Assembly: GCF_001279725.1 (NCBI RefSeq)
Contig: NZ_LGDE01000473.1
Location: 1-19,447 of the forward strand
Source: Streptomyces sp. WM4235
GTDB taxonomy: Bacteria > Actinomycetota > Actinomycetes > Streptomycetales > Streptomycetaceae
Length of the DNA: 19,447 bases
Reading direction: 5' to 3'
The translations under genes and the position numbers were made by a program. Under the pieces are notes generated by a model, which worked only from the letters and a program-made list of their open reading frames with translations, had not been told where the DNA came from and did not search any database. Below, piece by piece: positions 15,033 through 19,447 of this stretch. Every line of letters begins with the position of its first letter. Position 1 is the stretch's first letter.

Positions 15033-15463
15033 CAGAGGTCGCTTTCCAAGGAGCCCGGCGCGCCCGGCTCGTCGTGGGAGGGGATGACGTAGAAGGGGAA
15101 GACGAGGCTGCGCGGATTGTTGGTCCCGCGCACGGAGTACCGGACGTCGATGAACAGGACGCTCTGGTCACCCCCGGCGGACACCTCCACGTCATGGACC
15201 TCGATCCTGGGTTCCCAGCGGTCCAGGCTCACGTACACCTCGTGCTGGATGCGCCCCGCGGTCTGCTCGTTGACCGGGGCGAAGACGAGGTCGTGGATGG
15301 CGCAGCCGAACTCCGGGCGCATCGGCCGCTCGCCCGGGGCGGTGGCCAGGACGAGCCGGATGGCCTCCTCGACCTCGCGCTCGCCACTGACCAGCGCGAT
15401 GCCCCCGGTGGGTCCGATGCGCATGGGGAACGCCCAGCCGGAGCCGATGAACTGTTCGGCCAT
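15032..15463 (-). CDS. CIS baseplate protein, GPW/gp25 family (Afp9-like)
   Basis: This 143-aa protein is a clear gp25 family member: FIGSGWAFPMRIGPTGGIAL, VEEAIRLVLATAPGERPMRP, EFGC, and the C-terminal NPRSLVFPFYVIP. gp25 proteins sit at the bottom of the sheath and couple baseplate and sheath assembly. Length is typical. The ATG is at 15463, with a purine-rich stretch (AGGAAGAGG, then GGTGG) upstream. The stop overlaps the next start. The 61-nt gap between the spike stop and this ATG is the only clear break in this part of the operon and contains no gene. Confidence 0.95.
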   Translation of the reverse strand: MAEQFIGSGWAFPMRIGPTGGIALVSGEREVEEAIRLVLATAPGERPMRPEFGCAIHDLVFAPVNEQTAGRIQHEVYVSLDRWEPRIEVHDVEVSAGGDQSVLFIDVRYSVRGTNNPRSLVFPFYVIPSHDEPGAPGSLESDL

Positions 15464-15524
15464 CAGGGGGCCACCTGCCTCTTCCTTCTGCCGACGGCAC
15501 GGGCGCGCCGGTACGGTCGTCCGG

Positions 15525-17441
15525 TCATGCGGGGAGGGGGTACTTCACGGTGTTGACGAAGACGAGGCCCTGGAGGTCGAGCCGGACGGCGCGGATGCCG
15601 ACGTTGGCGATGGAGTTGACCTGGACCGTGCCGCCGGAGGAGATCATGGCGGCGCCCAGGGACTTCAGGTTGAGCGCGCCCATCGCGTCGATGGTCACGG
15701 CGCCCGCGAGCGACCTGAGGTTGACGATGCCGCGGCCCTGGATGTCGAGGATGCCGCCGCTCTTGATGGAGAGCCGGCGCCGGGCACTGAGCGTCAGGTC
15801 GGTCCCGGCCTCGACGGACACCGAGCGGCCGCCCTTGATGGTCACCGACCCCTGGCTGTCGACGGTGATCTCCGTCTTGGTGCGGTCGAGGTTGATGGTC
15901 AACCGGTCGTCACCGCTGGCGATGCGGACGCCCTGCCTGCGCCGGCCGGTCCGCTGGCTGAGCAGGTCGATGCGATTGGCCTGCCGGTCGGACAGGGTGT
16001 GCCGGGCGGCCTTGCGCTTCAGGCCGTCGTGCAGGGGCACGTCGTCGACCTTCGACGGCAGGTCGCGGCCGTTGTAGAGACCGCCGATCACGAACGGGTG
16101 GTCCAGCGCACCCCGGTCGAAGCCGACCAGCACCTCGTCGCCGACGTCCATGGGGAAGATGCCGCCGCCGCCCACACCTCCCGACTGCACGCTGCGGGCC
16201 CAGTCGCTCACGTACGTGTTGTCCAGCCACGGGAACTGGAGTTTCACCCGCCCCTGCTTCAGCGGGTCCTGCACATCGGTGACGATGGCGTTCGCGACAC
16301 CGGGCAGCCGGGCCGCGCTCGCGGCGTCCGCGCCGCCCCCGCCCGACGCCAGCCCGTACAGGGAGCGCCACTGGCGTCCGCTCACCGTGATCCAGGACTC
16401 GTAGTGCCGGCCGTCGCCGAAGACGTGCCGCGCGGAGGTGACGGTGTACTTGCCCTCGAAGGGCTTGCCCACGTCACCGAGGGCCACGGGCACACCCGGC
16501 CGCAACTGGGGATTGCCGTACACGGCGACCTCCAGCTCCGCGAACGACGAGGTGACGTCGGCGGCGAGGGCCTTGGCGGCGTTCTGCACCTCGTCCTGCC
16601 GGTCGTACGGCGTGGCGGTCTCGACGAGCCGCGCCGACGCGAACTTCCCCGCCGCCTGGCCCGGAGTGAGGCCGATCGAGATGCCCGGATCGGTGGTGAC
16701 CGACGCCGTCTCGACGATCTTCTTCTTGGTGGTGACGTTCCAGCCGCGCGACTCGATCGTGCCGACCTGGTCGGCGGCGGTGACCGCCGCCCGCAACCGG
16801 AGGATGTCGTGACCGGCCTGGAGCACGAAGGGGCTGTTGTCACCGTCGGTCTGCGGGGACGGCCCGCCCGCCGACGGGGTCGGCGTGACGAACCGGAACT
16901 TCCCCTTGGCGTCCAGGGACATCACCATGTTGTTCTCGTCGGCGAGCCGGGACAGGAAGTCCCAGTCGGTGACGTTGGACTGGGAGATGAAGCCGTACAT
17001 GCCCTTCGTCGGCTGGATCCGGCCGATCGGCACACCGTCCAGGGCGGCGAGCTTGCGGGCGATGTCGGAGGCCTTCTGATTGCGGTAGGCGACGACACGA
17101 CGCTGGCGCATCATCCGGTGCCCGAGGTCATAGCCGCGGATCACGGTGAAGCTTCCGGTGCCGTCGTAGTCCGCCTCCAACGCGGTGACCTCACCCGTCA
17201 GGAGGGGCTTGCCACCGCCCTGGCCGTCGGCGATCGGCGTGAGGACCACCCTCGTGCCGAAGGTGACGCCTAGCTTGCCGAGGACCAGGCGGTACGGGTC
17301 ACGGAACGTCAACCGGAACGCGGCGGGCACGCCGACGCCCTGGTCGACCCACCCCTCCACGAGCAGCGGGGCGATGTCGTCGGGAAGCTTCGCGGAGCCG
17401 ATCCGCACCTGCATGATGCTGGAGAACGCGGGCTGCACCAT
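15525..17441 (-). CDS. CIS spike protein, VgrG/gp27-gp5 fusion (Afp8-like)
   Basis: This 638-aa protein forms the trimeric spike at the tip of the tube. Residues about 1-360 are the gp27-like hub (FRLTFRDPYRLVLGKLGVTF; VIRGYDLGHRMMRQRRV; VTDWDFLSRLADENN). Residues about 378-465 are the gp5 OB fold (IVTDVQDPLKQGRVKLQFPW; MDVGDEVLVGFDRG; HPFVIGGLYNGRD). The remainder, with repeated short Gly-punctuated beta strands, fits the spike beta-prism or helix. I place the start at the ATG at 17441, which overlaps the LysM stop (TGATG) and begins the hub domain; the frame is open far upstream, but there it is only the shadow of the neighbouring genes. No effector extension is visible at the C-terminus, which ends soon after the beta repeats. 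Confidence 0.94.
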   Translation of the reverse strand: MVQPAFSSIMQVRIGSAKLPDDIAPLLVEGWVDQGVGVPAAFRLTFRDPYRLVLGKLGVTFGTRVVLTPIADGQGGGKPLLTGEVTALEADYDGTGSFTVIRGYDLGHRMMRQRRVVAYRNQKASDIARKLAALDGVPIGRIQPTKGMYGFISQSNVTDWDFLSRLADENNMVMSLDAKGKFRFVTPTPSAGGPSPQTDGDNSPFVLQAGHDILRLRAAVTAADQVGTIESRGWNVTTKKKIVETASVTTDPGISIGLTPGQAAGKFASARLVETATPYDRQDEVQNAAKALAADVTSSFAELEVAVYGNPQLRPGVPVALGDVGKPFEGKYTVTSARHVFGDGRHYESWITVSGRQWRSLYGLASGGGGADAASAARLPGVANAIVTDVQDPLKQGRVKLQFPWLDNTYVSDWARSVQSGGVGGGGIFPMDVGDEVLVGFDRGALDHPFVIGGLYNGRDLPSKVDDVPLHDGLKRKAARHTLSDRQANRIDLLSQRTGRRRQGVRIASGDDRLTINLDRTKTEITVDSQGSVTIKGGRSVSVEAGTDLTLSARRRLSIKSGGILDIQGRGIVNLRSLAGAVTIDAMGALNLKSLGAAMISSGGTVQVNSIANVGIRAVRLDLQGLVFVNTVKYPLPA

Positions 17442-18163
17442 CAGCGCGACACCTCCTCGGGCGCGGGAAGCACCAGCTCGGTGCCCGTCCGCAACCGGGA
17501 CGGGTCGTCGATGCCGTTGATCTCGGCAATCGCCCGCCACACGGTGGCCGTGCCGTACTCCCGCCACGCCAACGACTGCAACGAGTCGCCGGCCACGACC
17601 CGGTGCACGCGCTGCGCGGTGAGCGCGCCGGACGTCGGGTTCTGGTTCTTGGTCTTCCCCGGGATCTCCACCAGGTGCACCTGACAGGTGGCCCGGATGG
17701 GCACGCCCGTGGTGCCGAAGAGGCTGTACGACGCCTCGACGGAGCTCACGTACGCCACGAACCGGGCCGTGGAGAACGACCCCCACTCGAACACCACCCA
17801 CGGTGGCGACGGCTGGTCGGCGGCGATGCTCTTCGCCGTCACCTCGCAACAGCCCAACAGCGACTCGACCTTCTTCAGCACCGTGTTGCGCGTCGGCGCG
17901 GTGGAGGAGTCCAGGAAGATCTCCAGCGTCATCTCGCGCGGCTCGGCGCCCATGAACTCCGGCTTGGAACCGTCGCGCACGGCCATCGTCGGCGTCGCCT
18001 TCCACTGCGCGCGCTGACTCAGCGACAACTGCGCCGGATTGAACTCGAAGCCGAACCTCCTCATCAGCGCCCCGGGCGTCGTGCTCGTCCCGACCGGAGG
18101 CTCGTGGATCGCCAGCGTCGCGCGCACCAGGCTCTTGCCGGCGCCCTTGCTGCTCCTGGCCAT
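17441..18163 (-). CDS. CIS LysM baseplate protein (Afp7/gp53-like)
   Basis: This 240-aa protein has an N-terminal CIS tube/hub-associated domain (FGFEFNPAQLSLSQRAQW; EPREMTLEIFLDSS; WVVFEWGSF) and a C-terminal LysM-type domain at about 187-235 (HRVVAGDSLQSLAWREYG; INGIDDPSRLRTGTELVLP). In contractile particles such proteins lie at the tube-baseplate junction next to the spike, and the LysM fold is used as a structural joint as in T4 gp53 rather than for cell wall binding. The start is fixed by AAGGAG at 18171-18176. The stop overlaps the spike start by one base. Order tube, LysM, spike, gp25 is the standard CIS order. Confidence 0.92.
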   Translation of the reverse strand: MARSSKGAGKSLVRATLAIHEPPVGTSTTPGALMRRFGFEFNPAQLSLSQRAQWKATPTMAVRDGSKPEFMGAEPREMTLEIFLDSSTAPTRNTVLKKVESLLGCCEVTAKSIAADQPSPPWVVFEWGSFSTARFVAYVSSVEASYSLFGTTGVPIRATCQVHLVEIPGKTKNQNPTSGALTAQRVHRVVAGDSLQSLAWREYGTATVWRAIAEINGIDDPSRLRTGTELVLPAPEEVSR

Positions 18164-18170
18164 GGGTGTA

Positions 18171-18176
18171 CTCCTT
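18171..18176 (-). promoter_or_regulatory. Ribosome binding site of the LysM baseplate gene
   Basis: AAGGAG on the minus strand stands seven bases before the ATG at 18163 and is the best-formed ribosome binding site of the CIS genes here. It lies within the 30-nt gap after the tube stop codon. Confidence 0.8.
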
Positions 18177-18193
18177 TCCGCTCTGCCGCGCCG

Positions 18194-18616
18194 TCAGTCC
18201 GTGAACCCGTGGTGGGCGATCTCCAGGACCTCCGTGGCCACGGCGGGGCTCGCGGGGTCGAGGGTGGGGCCCTGCCAACTCACCGGCAGGACGTCGATGA
18301 GCCCCCAGCGGGCCACCAGCGAGCCGTCGGCCCGCAGCGCCGCGATCTGGGCGGTGGGCCGCTTGATGCCCGTCTGGACCGACGAGATCCACTTGGCGAC
18401 CTTCGCGGTGTCCGGCGTGAGAGGCCGGGTCAGTCGGATGGTGGAGAACGTGACCCGGGTGGGCAGGTGCCACACGAAGCCGTTGTTGCCGCCCTCCTGG
18501 CGGTGCTCGATCTCCACCTGGGACGACAGGCCTTGGCACCCGTTGAAGTACCCGAGGCTCTCGCCGTCGATGGTGAGGGTGAACCAGATGGTGGACCCGG
18601 GGTCCTGGCGGGGCAT
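18194..18616 (-). CDS. CIS inner tube protein (T4 gp19-like family)
   Basis: This 140-aa protein is an inner tube subunit: DPGSTIWFTLTIDGESLGYF, then EIEHRQEGGNNGFVWHLPTR, TIRLTRPLTPDTAKVAKW, and the closing VATEVLEIAHHGF. This is the TIGR02241/T4_gp19-like family, whose hexameric rings stack into the tube. CIS clusters often carry two tube paralogues; the one next to the LysM and spike genes may form the first ring on the spike, so a second, main tube gene could lie beyond the window. I chose the ATG at 18616 because the family starts about ten residues before DPGS; a GTG at 18670 would add 18 low-complexity residues. An AAAGG lies 10 nt upstream of the chosen start, slightly far. Confidence 0.9.
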   Translation of the reverse strand: MPRQDPGSTIWFTLTIDGESLGYFNGCQGLSSQVEIEHRQEGGNNGFVWHLPTRVTFSTIRLTRPLTPDTAKVAKWISSVQTGIKRPTAQIAALRADGSLVARWGLIDVLPVSWQGPTLDPASPAVATEVLEIAHHGFTD

Positions 18617-18730
18617 CCGAGGTGGGCCTTTCTGTCGTTCTGCGGTGGTGGCGGGCGGTGGACCGGCCACCGGCGGCCGGCGCGGAACCGGGCGGGTCCG
18701 TCGGCGGATCCGTCGGCCGGGTGCGCGGAG

Positions 18731-18749
18731 CGCGGTTCGGGGAACCGCG
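18731..18749 (-). terminator. Hairpin between the low-complexity gene and the tube gene
   Basis: A perfect 8-bp inverted repeat (CGCGGTTC / GAACCGCG) with a GGG loop lies six bases after the stop of the upstream minus-strand gene and about 115 nt before the tube start. It may terminate or attenuate transcription, or protect the 3' end of a processed message. A second, weaker inverted repeat (CCGGCC / GGCCGG) lies at 18663-18680. Confidence 0.55.
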
Positions 18750-18755
18750 GGCCCG

Positions 18756-19447
18756 TCAGGCGCGCGGATCGCGGAGCCTGCCGATCCGTTCGCGGTCCAT
18801 CCGCAGTTCCGTGCGGACGAGGCGGGTGACCCGGTCGATGATCCGATGCACCAACTCGTCCAACTGGAACTCGGTCAACTCGCGCGGATCGAACGAGCCG
18901 GCGGGCACCGCCGTGTACCCGGGCGGCGGGCCGCCCTGGGACGACGCCACCCCGTAGGGCGGAAGACCACCGGGCGGGGGCCCGCCGTGCGCCCCGGGCG
19001 GCTCGTACGGCGGCGGCGGATCGGCCCGTGGCCCTTGCTGCGACGGCGGCCGGAGATGCCCCAGAGTCGACGCCACGGTGGCCGCCGCGGCGGACGCGAG
19101 CGCACCGATGGACCTGCCGGAACCGGAACCGGAACCCGATCCGGAACTGGAGCTTGAGCCGAAGCCGAGAGAGGGAAAGCGCTGGACCGTGGGCCCGGAC
19201 GGCGCCCCGGCCGCCCGAGCCGCGCCCAACGCCAGGGGCGCGGCCGGGGGCGGCGGAGTCAGCGGCGCCACGGGGAGCGGACCGCGCGCCGCGGGTCCCG
19301 TGCCGGACACGGAGGGCCGGCGCAGGGGAACGCCCCGCACGGGGAGGGCCCGTTGGACGGGGAGCGCGTCGGCGGTACGGGGAACGGCCGGAGCGGGCCG
19401 CACGGCCGACGGGACCGCGGGGGAGGGGAGGGCCGGGGGGGCCGGGG
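18756..19447 (-). CDS. Low-complexity protein of the CIS cluster, partial at the window edge
   Basis: The frame is open to the right edge with no stop, so the N-terminus is missing; a GTG at 19403 could be a start, but the Pro/Ala-rich coding pattern continues past it. At least 230 residues are seen. Most are Pro/Ala/Gly-rich and probably disordered, with a Ser-Gly repeat in the middle and a PPPPYEPPGAHGGPPPGGLP stretch. The last 45 residues differ: FDPRELTEFQLDELVHRIID, then RVTRLVRTELRMDRERIGRL, an amphipathic helix rich in Arg and Leu. I recall similar Arg-rich LRxDRER endings in proteins encoded in actinobacterial CIS clusters, but cannot name the function. The gene is co-directional with the tube gene, separated by 139 nt that contain a hairpin. 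Confidence 0.65.
   Translation of the reverse strand, partial: PAPPALPSPAVPSAVRPAPAVPRTADALPVQRALPVRGVPLRRPSVSGTGPAARGPLPVAPLTPPPPAAPLALGAARAAGAPSGPTVQRFPSLGFGSSSSSGSGSGSGSGRSIGALASAAAATVASTLGHLRPPSQQGPRADPPPPYEPPGAHGGPPPGGLPPYGVASSQGGPPPGYTAVPAGSFDPRELTEFQLDELVHRIIDRVTRLVRTELRMDRERIGRLRDPRA
19117..19158 (-). repeat. Hexanucleotide repeat coding for Ser-Gly
   Basis: Three exact CCGGAA units (19117-19134), a variant CCCGAT, another CCGGAA (19141-19146) and further degenerate units encode alternating Ser-Gly in the low-complexity protein. The unit is six bases, so copy changes stay in frame. Confidence 0.8.

Noticed and set aside
13104..15092. Long plus-strand open frame opposite the gp6/J-like gene
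   Set aside because: Antisense shadow of a gene with family signatures at both ends.
15117..17273. Long plus-strand open frame opposite the spike and gp25 genes
   Set aside because: The minus strand encodes well-conserved CIS proteins with overlapping starts and stops; the plus-strand translation has no family features.
17442..18539. Upstream in-frame extension of the spike gene through the LysM and tube genes
   Set aside because: The frame happens to be open, but the hub domain begins at the ATG at 17441, which overlaps the LysM stop, and the extension translates to shadow sequence.

Overview
The window is very GC-rich, with G or C at nearly every third codon position, tightly overlapping genes and GTG as well as ATG starts. 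Its gene content is a multi-gene NRPS plus an actinobacterial-type contractile injection system (CIS). Together these point to a Streptomyces or close relative. No rRNA, tRNA, CRISPR array or insertion sequence was seen.

Left half, plus strand (166-10192): a four-gene NRPS operon with almost no space between genes. The domain order is C-A-T (1056 aa), A-T (636 aa), A-T (639 aa), then C-[A remnant]-T-SDR (1011 aa). Specificity residues read by eye against the GrsA numbering are DVENVGVISK (ornithine/hydroxyornithine-like), DPLVVGAVVK (unassigned) and DAFFVGGTFK (valine-like). Three A domains and two C domains would fit a linear tripeptide, provided the last carrier domain is loaded in trans. 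The last protein keeps only a decayed C-terminal sliver of an A domain and ends in a short-chain dehydrogenase domain that looks like an NAD(P)-dependent epimerase/dehydratase rather than a classical thioester reductase. The operon ends at a strong hairpin 14 nt after the last stop. The cluster may continue to the left of the window.

Middle (10193-10855): no intact gene. It holds the NRPS terminator, the C-terminal end of an MFS drug exporter (minus strand) directly abutting the C-terminal end of a TetR-type regulator (plus strand), and a 15-bp hairpin serving the opposite operon. The TetR/MFS junction looks like the scar of a deletion that removed the middle of a divergent regulator-exporter pair.

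Right half, minus strand (19447 down to 10856): part of a CIS cluster. In transcription order it holds a partial low-complexity protein of unknown function, tail tube, LysM baseplate protein, VgrG-like spike, gp25-like baseplate protein, gp6/J-like baseplate protein, tail-protein-I-like wedge protein, and a two-zinc-ribbon single-pass membrane protein with an external discoidin-like domain. From the LysM gene onward most junctions overlap by 1 or 4 bases, so translation is probably coupled. Sheath, AAA+ ATPase and cap genes are not visible and would lie beyond 19447. No PAAR tip gene lies between spike and gp25, and the place where a tail-fibre gene often stands is taken by the membrane protein. 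That is consistent with the intracellular, membrane-acting CIS known from Streptomyces rather than a secreted, receptor-targeted one.

The two operons converge on the decayed middle segment. Nothing in the sequence shows that they work together.
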